A stretch of 41,604 nucleotides of DNA from Apostichopus parvimensis. Its lineage: Eukaryota > Echinodermata > Holothuroidea > Aspidochirotida > Stichopodidae. The notes under the pieces are model-generated. The model saw only the letters and a program-made list of their open reading frames with translations. It searched no databases and was not told where the DNA came from. The stretch covers positions 101,617 through 143,220 of the forward strand of contig KN886240.1 of the NCBI GenBank assembly GCA_000934455.1, in the 5' to 3' direction. Positions 24,342-35,443 of this stretch are shown here, in pieces. A program made the translations under genes and the position numbers. The number at the start of each line of letters is the position of its first letter. Positions within the stretch are counted from its first letter, which is position 1.

Positions 24342-24585
24342 CTACATTACATGTCCACGCTTACAGTGGCGGGGGACAAGACATGTTGTACGAGAAAGAG
24401 AGAGCATTTTAAATTCAGCTTGAATAAAGAGTTCTAAATAAAGGTCTCCAGAATCACTTTCCATTAAATTCAGTAGGCTGTGATTAAACCTTGGAGAATA
24501 TACATAAGACTGGTAAGAAAATTCAAAGTGATGTCCTGGCATTCTTGGTTTGACGTACGCTGAGGGCCCCTGAACTGACAACAAC
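24342..24585 (-). CDS. Weak ORF or exon candidate
   Basis: The minus strand is open from an acceptor-like ataacacag (AG at 24587-24586) to a stop at 24342. It includes protein-like strings such as YVKPRMPGHHFEFSYQSYV and DSGDLYLELFIQAEF. No pyrimidine tract precedes the AG and no consensus donor ends the frame; ccaag before gtttaatc is the nearest. It lies between two better minus-strand exons and could belong to the same gene, or be chance. Confidence 0.2.
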
Positions 24586-24852
24586 CTGTGTTATACTGTA
24601 GTAGCTGAGTACTGGCATTAACATCCCATCTTTCTATCAAACACTTAAATTTGACATTAGATCTGACAGGTAGGATTTGTACAGTGTTGGTGCTGTAGTA
24701 TTGCTGTGAGTGGAAAGCCTGCAGTTATAGTGGTGCAATATAAGCAATAGCTAATAACGTTTAGTCTAGCGAATGCTATAAACTATGAACTGGGCGACTG
24801 GTACGGAGTCATGCTAGACTAACAGGATGACTTGGCATCTTTTACAACCATC

Positions 24853-25400
24853 ATAGCGAACACTTGGATGATGATGTCTCATAGTGATATAGCAGCAGGG
24901 AAGGGTTGCAATGTGAAAATATCTTTATTCCCATGTCCTCTACCCTACCACGCTCTACCCTACCACACTCTACCCTATCACACTCTACCCTTTAGGATGG
25001 GAGGGAGATTATAGGGAACACTTGGATGATGATGTTTCATAGTGATAAAGCAGCAGGGAAGGGTTGCAAAGTGCAGGTACCCTTATTCCCATCTACTCTA
25101 CCCAACCATACTCTACCCTTTAGGATGGGATGGAGATCATAGGGAACACTTGGATGATGATGTCTCACAGTGATATAGCAGCAGGGAAAGGTTGCAATGT
25201 GCAAATACCCTTATTCCCATCTCCTCTATCCTACCACACTCTTCCATTTAGGGGGAGGGGGGATGACAAAACACGCACACAAATGAATAAAACACAAGAT
25301 GTAAAATTTCAATTTAACTCAACAAATATCTTTCACTGTCATAGTGAATATTTGAACGATAATGTTCCATACTGATTAGGCTGCACTCGCAATTCTCACT
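24853..25400. repeat. Tandem repeat of ~128-bp unit with nested short repeat
   Basis: Units begin gaacacttggatgatgatgt at 24858, 25016 and 25144, and a diverged fourth (gaatatttgaacgataatgt) at 25346. The first unit is longer (158 bp) because its inner block ctaccctaccacactc is itself repeated four times, against two in the next units. The pyrimidine inner block resembles the minisatellite at the left edge of the window. A short frame beginning WMMMSHSDIAAGKGCN recurs only because the DNA recurs. Confidence 0.93.
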
Positions 25401-26552
25401 CAAATATCACAGCTCGGGTAATAACAGAATTATCCATGTCATGTCAATATTGATTTATGTACACAATTATTGCTCATAAAAGTTCATAATTTTCATAATA
25501 AATCATAACTAACTGAAATGGTCCCTTTGGTGTATGCCCAATACATTCAGCACCCATTGTAATAGGATTATCAATTGAATGTGAAAGTCCAGTTTATTCA
25601 AACTTGAAAATCGTAGCAAAGAGATGTGCCTACACTTCTGGCTTGGATATGTTTAGCATTAGTTACTATTCGAAACTTCATTACCAACTGGAAACTGTTC
25701 ACATAAATAAGCAGCATTCCCAATATCCAAAGCACGTACCACATTTCTCATGTTTTACATTGAATACATTCGAAAGAGCAATTAATTATTTACATACATA
25801 ATGTACATCATTAATGATGTCTGTATGTTACACATATAGGTATCTATTTCTCGATCATTCTCTATACTGGATAATGGTTGACTAGAAAGTATGGGAACCA
25901 ATCCCATTTATGGATTTTAATCACCAATAGAGGATATAATGTTACACCATGGACACCTACGGACTACATTTTATTGTACCAGCAGCTTACTTGTTTTATG
26001 GTAATAGTAACTTAAGCTAGATTAAGTAAACAATTCAACTTAGCAGATTTGTTGACAATGCAGTTGGAACTACTGATAATTCACAGCATTAAATATTGAC
26101 TTTGTACACTGAATCAGTTATAATACTGTGATTAACACATATAAGCCTGACTACCACAGTACAGTAAGTGTATATGAACAGTTGTGAAAAACGATGGAAA
26201 ACCTTGGAGCAAGGTTTGATAGTAAAATAGGCGTAGTGTTCTCCTGAGTGGTAGATTCGGGAGGAGTAAGTGGGCGGTGCCCACAGAGTGAGGGCGTAGT
26301 GCTAAATGTTCCATTGTGTAGTTGGGTCGACAGGAAAGTGCAGATGTGGAGTGGTAGACAGGTAAAAGAGGAGCATAGTAAATTTATAGTTTATGTACAT
26401 GTATGTGTACACCATTGTGTATGTAATCCACAAGGGAAACAAAAGTGCTATTACTGCCAATGAAAGATGCAAAACTTTGCAAAACAGGGAAACCATGGCA
26501 ACTAGGATAGCCACATGGAGAAGAAAGCGAGCAACTATATCACAGTCAATAT
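25401..26552. other. No gene seen
   Basis: AT-rich DNA. A GC-richer patch at 26240-26360 has donor-like strings (ggaggagtaagtgg, agacaggtaaaag) but no convincing acceptor or frame. Confidence 0.5.
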
Positions 26553-26931
26553 ATGGAGTCAAAATATCCCAAACCTTACCAGGTTTGGCTATTTATGAGT
26601 GAGAAGCTTACCTGTCTTCCCACAACAACTGCACTCTCACCTACTGTGTCTGCTCTTCCTATCAAGCGCATTTGCATAACTCCTGATCCACGTATCTGCA
26701 CTCGTTATGGCGATCGTGCCTTTTCTTTAGCTGCGCCTTCTTTCTGGAACAAACTCCCATTTCACGTTCGTGACCTTCCCTTCCTTTTTATTTTCAAGAG
26801 ACAACTCAATACATTTCTGTTTGATTCCTAGTTTCTTTTTTCATTGGTTTCCTTTTTCTCTTTCCTACTTTGTAATGCATTTTGAAACGCTGTATTAAGC
26901 GCTATATAAATTTAAATTATTATTATTATTT
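26553..26931 (+). mobile_element. LINE 3' end (CR1/L2-like) with ORF terminus
   Basis: The plus strand encodes a LINE reverse-transcriptase C-terminus: RYGDRAFSLAAPSFWNKLP, then FKRQLNTFLFDS and TAG. This GDRAFS...WNxLP...FKxxLxxFL pattern is typical of CR1/L2-type elements. The frame is intact from 26553 to 26831. The 3' UTR ends taagcgctatataaatttaa with an (ATT)n tail, like the minus-strand copy at 17.24 kb. The catalytic reverse-transcriptase part is missing, so the copy is 5'-truncated and dead. Confidence 0.9.
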
Positions 26932-27915
26932 CTAGAGCATCTGGTAACCTTTAAACACCGACCTCTACAGGTGACCGGTCCCATTTTGGTCTACCACCCT
27001 ACTTATCATTCTACCATCCAAATTGTCATCTTTCATGGAAGCTCTGCAACAATTACACACTTTTTGAGTTTCACACCTTTGGAAATTCTGGATTGGCCTC
27101 TATCCAAAGATCCACAGAATCTTTTCCATCTAAAGCACTTTACCACATGAATATTCAATAACTCGTGTCTTTCCTCCACATAGGTAGGAGTGATCATGTG
27201 ATATGTATCTTTTTGTGCAGCAACTGCTTCAGTTTTTGCATACTATCTATCTACTCTGGTTAGATGAGCTATATTATTACTTGTACACATACACAGAACA
27301 ATGTGATACAAGAACAGCTGAATATGTGACAATATAACACTGTTAGGATATCATGGAAATCATAATACAAACAAAACTAACTACAACTTTAAGACGTGCA
27401 AATTTTTTTTTGTGGGTGCTGGAAGAATTTGTTTGTAAATTAAGGAGCTCTTTAACGATCTCCTTTGAAAAGCATATTGTTCCACACTTAACAGTACACA
27501 CATACAATTACTACATGGTCTTCCCATATACCTTACATGTAAACACTAATTAGTATGGAAAATCAGGCTTGTTTATGTCATAATTGTCTGCTAATTAATA
27601 AAAAAAACTAAGGCTGAAGGTATATGAGGCAGAATTACAGTTTGTATATTCACTTGTTAACTGAACAACAACCTATAGTTTTTGCTCTTGTACTGTTCAA
27701 ACAACCGGTGCAAGAAGTATGTCATTTCTCAACAGAGGTTATCTCAACATGTTATTTCACACTATAAATGATTTTCCAATTTTATCATATTTTTTTTGGA
27801 AAAAATCGTAGTTCACACTGATCCTAGCATATAGTCAGTCATATTAGCATGTATGGAGGATAACACTAGATTTTACATTGAATGGGAATTGTACATTGAA
27901 TGTTTGAACAAGTAG
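26932..27915. other. No gene seen
   Basis: AT-rich with short frames. A plus-strand acceptor-like string (gtctttcctccacatag) near 27182 is not followed by a convincing exon. Confidence 0.55.
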
Positions 27916-28440
27916 AAAGCCACAAAGCCAACTTCAGAAATGAATATCAGTTGTTTGTATTCAGAAGGGATGTATTTCATGTTTATACATTGAAAGCCAC
28001 ATAGCCAATAAGATATTCAATGAGATAAATATGTAAATACTACCAGATAGAGAATACCAGCATTAATGTCTGATTTCACACAAACAGTATAATTTTATCA
28101 TTTTCTGAATAATTGACAGCTGACTCTGACTACTAAGCTTGGTCATTTTGGCAAGCTGAGATATATAACATGAAGCTAGGGTACAAACTACAATTTTAGT
28201 TGAATGAGAAAGGTCCCTATGTTTATATAAGTACAAACTTACAAACAAAGCCACATACAAAGTCAACTTCAGAATGGATATATACCTAGTAGCACTTGTT
28301 AGTACAGAAGGGATATATGTGTCGTATGAATGTGATTGGAAATTAAGCCACTAAGTCAACAAACTGTGTAACAAGACTGGTGTGAACATGTATGTGCTAC
28401 CACACAGAGGGGATACCTGCATTAAATTCATATGACGCAT
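27916..28440. repeat. Diverged tandem duplication, ~340-bp unit
   Basis: Copy 1 (from about 27916) and copy 2 (from about 28248) share, in order, aaagccaca, aag-caacttcaga, a cagaagggat step, a second gccac-agcca step, and a final block agag...ataccagcattaa versus agaggggatacctgcattaa. Both copies are much mutated. The gaagggatat motif is shared with the satellite at 16.85-17.61 kb. Confidence 0.65.
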
Positions 28441-28730
28441 GTGTTGAAGTCCAGACTTAAAAACTCAACTGTATATGGCTATAATTAAAGCAGTCCATTA
28501 CCAAATATGTCTGATTACTATTAACTCACTAGAGATTTGAAGTTATATTCCATCAATCTCTACACATTGTGCAAATAAATAAACTTAAAACCAACCCTTT
28601 GCATAGTGAAAAGTAATTTGAATTTACAATTAAATTTATCCAGTAAATTGATATATAATGCAACCACCGACTAAAAAAAAATGGTGTAACCAAGGTATGC
28701 AAATATTCTAAAAATATGATCTGTTTGCAC

Positions 28731-28806
28731 TTTGGAAGAAGGTTCATTTGACGTAATATTCTCTGAATGACGTGTCGGTGTTCAAAGCTAATATCTGCTT
28801 TCATAC
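28731..28806 (-). CDS. Candidate internal exon, unknown product
   Basis: On the minus strand acceptor gggtctaacttgtcag precedes two bases completing a codon and an open frame reading MKADISFEHRHVIQRILRQM and then NLLP. The string looks like real protein (charged amphipathic helix). The proposed donor (ccaaa before gtgcaa) is weak; the frame stays open beyond it, so the 3' edge is uncertain. Its entry phase does not follow directly from the exon at 36442-36556, so if they share a gene another exon lies between. Confidence 0.33.
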
Positions 28807-29099
28807 CTGACAAGTTAGACCCAAGAAAACTGACAGGGAGGAAATCAGATGTTATATGAGGAGACAGTTACGATAAAAAAGATGTTGTAAATAGTTTACT
28901 CTTTCATAAAACATGTACGGACAGTATGAGAAAAAATTTGAACAGAGTTGATTAGTCTTAATTGCTTATATCCTTAATATTAATCTGTTTCGTATGTCAC
29001 CCTTTCTAAGAAGATCAGATTCAACGCTTGTCTGACAGATTTTCCAAGTTAATGATATTAAGTGTGATCAATTATAAAACTAAACTGCTTATATAGTGT
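28807..29099. other. No gene seen
   Basis: AT-rich sequence without supported features. Confidence 0.5.
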
Positions 29100-29525
29100 G
29101 CATATTAATAAGGGATGTATAACATTGTATACAAACAATTATGCCAGACCATGCAATAAGTTCCTTTTGCATATTTTTCCTACAACTACTTCTAACCTTT
29201 TCTTGTGCTCATCATCTGGAACAGCCTGTGTACCTGTCGCAACTTCTCTTGCTATATATTCCAACTCGCACACATTCCTCCAACAAACTGTATTTAACTG
29301 TTCCGAAACCACGCTTAAGACCTATGGTTACAGAAGCTTCGAATACTCTGGCTCTTATCTCTGGAACAAGTTACCAGATCACATATGAACATGCTCTCAA
29401 CTTTATACATTCAAAAGTCTACTTAAGACCCATCTTTTCACTTGTTCTTTTGTAAATTAATCTGCTTTCTTCGTAAAGCGCAGAGCAGTGACTTTTGTCT
29501 ACTGATTTGGCGCTATATAAGTCTC

Positions 29526-29556
<31 letters not shown>

Positions 29557-29557
29557 T
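29100..29557 (+). mobile_element. Decayed LINE 3' end with frameshift and nonsense change
   Basis: The reverse-transcriptase C-terminus is recognisable across two frames: one contains SSNKLYLTVPKPRL, and the next in order gives YGYRSFEYSGSYLWNKLPDH. A frameshift lies between them near 29320. A TGA at 29386-29388 interrupts the second frame just before the expected TCSQLYTFKSLLKTHLF end; a CGA to TGA change would explain it, as in CpG decay. The 3' UTR has aaagcgcag, tggcgctatataag and a tail of about ten ATT. Confidence 0.85.
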
Positions 29558-29993
29558 TGCCATGTCTTGACAGGCCTGACTGTGGCAGATAAGGATAGTT
29601 AGTGGTACAGTAGGACACATAATTGTCCAATAAAATATCAGTCATGTATTTCATTTCAACAGGTCTGACGGTCTCATGGAATCACTCAACCGGTATCACA
29701 AAGGAAAATGGACAAATTGATACATGAATGAAAAGATGCCGTGTAGCATTTACTGTTCAATGAATGGCTAAGTCCTATCCAATTTTCTTAGTTTCAGTTC
29801 TTTATTAGAAATAAATATTCATTAATCTCAAGACTATCATGAAATGAAGAAAAAATGAAAACGGTGGTATACTGCAAGATTCTTTTCTTTTTTTTCCTAT
29901 TGGCAGATATCTTGAAAGTTAACCATTCATATTTCCCAACAAGGTAAATTTGTGTGATTAATGGGATTGCCATCTATCAAGTGTTCTTGATTA

Positions 29994-30110
29994 GGGAGGG
30001 GGAGGGGTTGGCAGAGGGGGAGGGGTTTGCAGAGGGGAGGGGTTGGCAGAGGGGGAGGGGTTGGCAGAGGGGGAGAGGCAGAGGGCAAGAGGGAGGGAGG
30101 GTGGAGGTGA
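29994..30110 (+). repeat. G-rich minisatellite, ~19-bp unit
   Basis: The unit gggggaggggttggcagag repeats four to five times with small changes (one tttgc variant, one shorter unit), then degrades into purines. Many G4-G5 runs at short spacing make G-quadruplex formation on the plus strand plausible. The minus-strand Pro/Leu-rich open frame here is a by-product. Confidence 0.9.
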
Positions 30111-30365
30111 GAACACCTTGAACATTCTGCAATGTTATACACATCCATAGCAATGCCGCTTCACAAATATTATCTATAGTACTATATCTGTCCTAGATCA
30201 CTGCATGCCATGGTACCACTCCTTTGTGCATTCCAAGTCAAGCAAAACACACATTAAACCTCTATCTAAACATACAAATTACACACAATAGCTATATAAA
30301 GTTTATCAACAACCCACACAAAGTTAACCTCAAACACACAAACAATTGGCAAATATTTTGATGAT

Positions 30366-30880
30366 GCACAGTACATACATCTCGCCCTTCTGATTAAGAC
30401 ACTTAATTTTAGTTTTTTTTTTCAATTTCAGTGGTTACTGGATGTTCAAAGATGAAACAGAACTGAATACAATATCACACTTAATTTGGCGACATGGAAG
30501 TATAAATGGTATTAAATTCAACACCGCAAACCATGGTAAATGCATAGTACAAACTTCTGTGGCCATTTGGTTAAGACACTACTAATGTTTAGTTAAATTG
30601 TTAAATTTGAGCTGTTCAAAGATTCAACAGACATGAATATTATATCACACTTAATTACCTGTGGTATGAGAATAAATGAATGAATGAATGAATGCATGGT
30701 AAAATTGCCACCCCACCCCATTATAAATGCACATAGTACAAAGTTTCAGCTATTCTGGTTAAGATCGACACTTGGTTGTTTTGTTAAATATTAGTGGTTA
30801 CTTGTCGTTTAACAATTAAACAGAAATGAATCACACTTAATTAGATGGTATGTGGTGGTGGTGGTATAAAGGATGGTAAT
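30366..30880. repeat. Three-unit tandem repeat, ~180 bp
   Basis: Three diverged units start at gcacagtac (30366), gcatagtac (30542) and gcacatagtac (30729). Each carries ggttaagacac or a variant, a ttagt...ttaaat stretch, ttcaaagatt/ttaacaatt with aacag, and atcacacttaatt near its end. The second unit contains a short (GAAT)n run and the third a (GTG)n run. Confidence 0.75.
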
Positions 30881-31445
30881 GAGACACCTTGCAGGCTTCA
30901 TTCAAAGAAAAACAGCAAGAAATGTCTCAGTATATAGGATAATCTTTGGCAGAAACTATATGCATTTGGGCACACGTGTTCTCTTGGACCTTTTCTTTTT
31001 TTCTATTGACCTATACTCTGAATTTTCACAAGTTATGACTTCTTGGCAAAAGGTATTGCATTACTACAGTAAATCCCATTTCCTATCCAATCCAATACCT
31101 ATCTCCCCCCTTCGGCCCTCCCCCCCCCAAAAAAAAAAATAATCATAACAATACAGGCATTACAACTGTTTGAGAATAAAATCTAACCTACAAATCTCAG
31201 AAAATATTGCAAATTCTACTGAATGAATTGTTTATGCATGCTGTTGTTAGGTGGATGACTCATTTCAATAGGGCCTCAATCTTCAAAGTATAAACTACTG
31301 TACTCCGCCACTGAATCTTATCTTTGTGAAAGTCCAACACTAGATGTCAAAGAAAATCCTGACTGCAAGAAGACACTACTATGGAGTGAAAATAAGGTCT
31401 GCTTAATTTCACACATATGAAAAGAAAGCAGACAAATAGGTTAAA
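30881..31445. other. No gene seen
   Basis: AT-rich, with a C-run and A-run side by side at 31119-31139. No supported exon. Confidence 0.55.
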
Positions 31446-31817
31446 TTAAAGGGTGTGAAGACTTGCGCAAAAAGAAACGTCTCATGCCGGTAATTTGACC
31501 TAGTTTCGAATGAGGTGTAACAGAAGTGTTAAACACCACTATCGATCCCAGAAAATACACACACAGCTTGCTACCATCGGTAATTAGACACTAGTGTACA
31601 GTTAGTACATACAGCTGCGGTCAATACCCACAGCACAGTATACAAACGATACAGCAATGGACATCTCAGGTCCAGCTAAAGATAACAATTAAGGTATCAC
31701 ATTTCATTACTGTCTGCATTTTGTAGCGACACAAACAAAACATCGCTTGCAAGCAACAGAAAGTTAACTTTTTCAGATGGCTGCACGCGGTTTGGGGCGA
31801 GTCTTCAATGCCTTTAT
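31446..31817 (-). mobile_element. TTAA-flanked MITE, copy A
   Basis: Element body 31450-31813 (364 bp), with TTAA at 31446-31449 and TTAT, a likely one-base decay of TTAA, at 31814-31817. Its ends are imperfect inverted repeats: agggtgtgaagacttgcgc on the left and, reading inward from the right, aggcattgaagactcgcc. It aligns along its whole length, in reverse orientation, with copy B at 40565-40924 and for 135 bp with copy C at 39017. No transposase is encoded. TTAA target duplication is the hallmark of piggyBac-type elements, so it is probably a non-autonomous relative. Confidence 0.87.
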
Positions 31818-32491
31818 GATTGCAATTTGCTACCAACAAAAGGACCACATTGGTAAACCACATCCCTTGTGATCCTAAATCCTCGAGTAATCCACTGGTT
31901 AGAATCTCATTCTTTTACTTAATCTGTTCTTTCAAAACAGATAGTTTAGAATACCCTCAGTTTTGAATTTATACCTCTCACATCGTGACGCGTTTAACTA
32001 GTTTGACATCATTAAAGACAATACATGCATAAATTCAAATCAAATTCAAGACTGAAATGTTTTATAGGAGTTACCTTAAAGAAAACGCATCACAATCATT
32101 AGGTCAGCATTCTAGTCCTGGTCACTACAACCGTTAAATATCATCACCCTCTTGGCGCAACTGTCCAAATTTGACTGTGACAGTAAACATCAACGAGATA
32201 TGAATAAATGTCCATCAGAATCTTAACAAATTAAATAATTAAATATAAGCAACTAATTAAATAGCACCATGACTATAACCTTTTGTGAAATTAGTGTGAT
32301 GCATTTTGGGGGAGAGCCAGACAGGCGGTCTCAAGTGCACATTTAATAACTTACAGTGTCATGAAGAATCTAGCTTAGGTGTTCAGTAGGGGACAGAGAC
32401 TTGCCAGAAATACTTTAGCACCACTTACATTTGCTAACTTTAAATTTTTGAGTGAAATAACTGATTCTTTAGAGTATAGCAGATCCACAAA

Positions 32492-32562
32492 CCCTTAATC
32501 CAGCCACATCAAAACCCCACATTTAGCCCTTAATCCAGCCATAAATCAAACCCCACATTTGA
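32492..32562. repeat. Two-copy tandem repeat, ~35 bp
   Basis: cccttaatccagcca followed by atcaaa and ccccacattt occurs twice in direct succession, starting at 32492 and 32527. Confidence 0.85.
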
Positions 32563-32915
32563 GACAGGGTCTGACATCTATATGGCCTACCAAAAAAAAG
32601 AATCTGTTTTGGTCCAATGATGCTGACCAAATTTCGGGCAAAAATCCTCTCGCCCCTAATTCCCTAGCCAAATTGTGTTCACACAGCAGCTACGTGCCAC
32701 CTCGCCGGCCTCCTTGGCTCACAAATCTCAAGTACAAATTAGGTTATGGACAACTGAATGTACGTGCTCTTCGAAGGACTCCATTATTCACCCACAACGC
32801 CATTATTCACCCACAACGATGTAAAAAGCAACATCCATCTGGCTGGTCATTGGTGTATATTTTCGGACGAAATGAAACAAAACTTGTAAGTTTCTTGAAA
32901 TTGCAAAACCATTGA
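32563..32915 (+). CDS. Weak ORF, possibly pseudogene
   Basis: An open frame of about 118 codons begins at a TTG (32559) and ends at TGA 32915. It contains SYVPPRRPPWLTNLKYKLGY and VRALRRTPLFTHN. GC and CpG content are above the flanks, which could mark former coding DNA or a repeat. An 18-base direct repeat cattattcacccacaacg occurs twice in succession (about 32782-32819). An acceptor-like string (attgtgttcacacag) near 32682 opens a different frame. No family is recognised and there is no ATG at the start. Confidence 0.2.
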
Positions 32916-33662
32916 ACTATTGGCATTTTAAGGGTGATTGGTGGTGACCTTTGAAGAATTAGACCATTTCAAAAATATAATATGAAAAAAATAATAATAT
33001 GCAACATCACAACTGTACTGTTCTAACCATGTACAGTAAAGTACACATGATAGTGTTGTAAAGTGTGTGTAAGAAAATGGTTGCAAGTTATTTCTCATTT
33101 TGACCAAATTAAGGAAGTTGGTTGAGTTATGAGAATTTATAAAAACAATAGATTGAGATTAACAATTAGGCCAGAACTGAGGGGTCAACATTACCATTCC
33201 TTAAAGACTTTTAAGATCATTCCAGGGATCTTATCACATATTAATTTTATCTTAAAGATCAGCACAGTTAGATACATCAAATTTTTATTTTTTTTTGAGC
33301 TTTGACAAATCAAGATAACATCCTGGCCACAAACATCAATCTTTTAATATTAGTAGTCCAAATGGATTAAATTCTCAAAACTTGTCAGAGTACTGCCATG
33401 TTATTCTGTTGAGTAATTAATGAAAAATATTAGATATCATAAGATTTATAGGGACGATCACACACTTAAGCATCATTGACAATTAACGGACATAAAAACA
33501 AAGGCATGCTATGTTTTGCTATGTCATGAACTTCACCCTGGATCGAGATTTATACACGACATAGATAGGCAGCAATTGTATAAACTAAAACAATGACATA
33601 GCACTTATGAGATCGGGTTGTCACTCAAAAACTAATACTGCATTAGGTTTTAATCAACTAAT
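32916..33662. other. No gene seen
   Basis: AT-rich sequence with T- and A-runs and no supported exon. Confidence 0.55.
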
Positions 33663-34560
33663 ATACTTACCTGTCTCCTATACAAACTGTATGCACTCCT
33701 TTCTACCTACCTTACGACAATTGGCAATGTTCTTTGCACTGTGACCCTTGACCTCTTTAGATTATTGCCCTCTTCATTCCGGATTTAACCATTCTGTAAG
33801 GTTCATATGTACTGTAGGAGTTGTAAGTATCATGGTTTGCAAAGATCTTGTCCAATATTCACTCACCAACTTATGTTTCCCTTCTTCTACTGCCACTTTC
33901 CCTCTGTCCCTAAAACCCATCCCTATCTTTGATTGTTCCTATATATGATCTTAATAGTGCAACAATCCCTGATAATGGACAGATGAGATAACCCTATGCT
34001 GCTAATAACCGACACAAATCATCGTTTATCACTCGTTGTATAAACAGTGGCATCGCCAGGGGGTGGCCTGGGGGGCACGTGCCCTCCAAAAAAAATTGTG
34101 CCCCCCCAGATAAGATTTGTAGTGTTAATAAAAATACTCAAACAAAAACTTTATCTGCCTCAATTAAAAACATAAGTATCGGACAGACTAAGCCCGAAAT
34201 TTCTTGAACATAAAGCTACTTCAAGTTGCAAAATATAGTGCTCATCAGATTGCATCTAAGGACCCTTAATTAATCAAACATTGCTCAATGGGGAGGGGGA
34301 CACCCCCTCCCCTTAGACCCCTGAAATGTCTGGCGATGCCACTGTGTATTAAACTTTTAAAAAAACTATTAAATCGTTACGTTTCTGGTATATAACTATT
34401 TATACTTTTTTACTTTCTCTTTACTTCTCTTATCCTCCTTGGCCATTTGTATATAATTTTTTAATACATTCTTATATCTTTATATTTTTATTGGGAGCAT
34501 GCAATTGCCCTCTTTGGATATAATAAAGTTGAACTTGAACTCAAACTTGAAAGAAGCGAC
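33663..34560 (+). mobile_element. Probable LINE 3' region with a nested MITE
   Basis: The 3' end at 34500-34555 reads gcaattgccctctttggata, then taataaagttgaacttgaac and a degenerate TTGAAC tail, as in many invertebrate LINEs. The 5' part starts with the 22 bases shared with 3621-3642. A 300-bp hAT-like MITE (34045-34344) interrupts it, and the sequence appears to resume after the insertion (ttgtataaa, element, tgtattaaac). No reverse-transcriptase residues are preserved. The upstream limit is uncertain. Confidence 0.5.
34045..34344. mobile_element. hAT-like MITE, 300 bp, with TIRs and 8-bp TSD
   Basis: Perfect 15-bp terminal inverted repeats: cagtggcatcgccag at 34045-34059 and its reverse complement at 34330-34344. 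Flanking 8-mers are tgtataaa (34037-34044) and tgtattaa (34345-34352), differing at one base, which fits the 8-bp target duplication of hAT elements; CAGTGGC-type ends are also usual in that group. Subterminal G-rich (gggggtggcctggggggcac) and C-rich (caccccctcccc) blocks partly pair. It has no coding capacity. Confidence 0.92.
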
Positions 34561-34880
34561 CTTCCCAGTACTTTTTTTCTTTTCACGTCATCCAACCAGT
34601 GAGAGTACACTTCTCAGTAATAAGAAACACATTGCATACCTAACTCTGCACTGCGCTATTAATGTTATTAATACAATACCAATATATGTACAGGTTATAA
34701 ATATTTATTGTCTCAAATTAAGAAAAATATGTTGCATTATTAACTTCTTCAGGTAACTGTACACAGCTATACTCTCTACACCTGCCTAAAAAATATCATC
34801 AATAAATGCATGTATTCTATAGATGGCATTTCTTATAATTATTTTCTTTCTAAATGTTAAATTAATAAACTAGAGTGAGA

Positions 34881-34940
34881 CAACCTGGCCTATTGGGAAG
34901 AAAGTGTGTAAGCCGCACACGTGGTTGTAAGTTCACATAT
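34881..34940 (+). repeat. tRNA-derived SINE head
   Basis: A tRNA-like series in order: A-box-like tggcctattggg (34886-34897), a perfect 5-bp anticodon-type stem gtgtg/cacac around a 7-nt loop taagccg (34904-34920), then B-box-like ggttgtaagttcac (34923-34936). The acceptor stem is not preserved and B-box positions have drifted, so this is a SINE promoter region rather than a working tRNA. The body probably continues about 100-150 bp downstream; its end is not visible. Confidence 0.55.
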
Positions 34941-35418
34941 TATAAGCCTACTGTGCAGCCTTGGCTGACTCATTTCTTCAGCTCTGATGAAATGAGGTTT
35001 TCAGAGCATGCCTAGATAATATATATGAAGCCACCTCTACATTGAATACTGTACAGAATGATGTGTCTATGTATGAGTAACCTAATGCTAGCAGTATGCA
35101 AACACATGTATGATACCTGTACGCATAGAACAAGACTGCTGCTGCTGTATTTGCTGTACAGCAAACAGCAACAAGGGCTTGATTCATAGCTGTTATTGTG
35201 TGATGCTTTATTGCATTTTTACAGTGCATATAATGTATTGTTTATGACCTAATTGGGAATAATAATATATGACGAGAGAAACGCACTTGAGTTGGATTCA
35301 ACTTGCATCGAGCTGCATATGCATGAGAAAAAATTCTGAACTGCTTAATAAATATAATCATTTCTGAAGATGATTTGTATAAGAAATAAGAACCTTTAAA
35401 TACATATCTTACTGCTGT

Positions 35419-35443
35419 TTCCCAAACCTTACTGGTTTGGGAA
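35419..35443. repeat. Perfect 10-bp hairpin in a shared repeat motif
   Basis: ttcccaaacc-ttact-ggtttgggaa folds into a 10-bp stem with a 5-nt loop. The same motif with a shorter stem (ccaaacc-ttacca-ggtttgg) is at 26569-26588. Both are followed by ttatgag, a g-rich step, then acttac or gcttacc. This points to a common dispersed repeat. Confidence 0.7.

Noticed and set aside
31666..31863. 65-codon minus-strand ORF
   Set aside because: Lies within MITE copy A, and the frame is not kept in copy B.
34881..34940. Functional tRNA gene
   Set aside because: No acceptor stem or canonical T-arm pairing; the loop lacks the usual U33 and the B-box is drifted. SINE-derived is the better reading.
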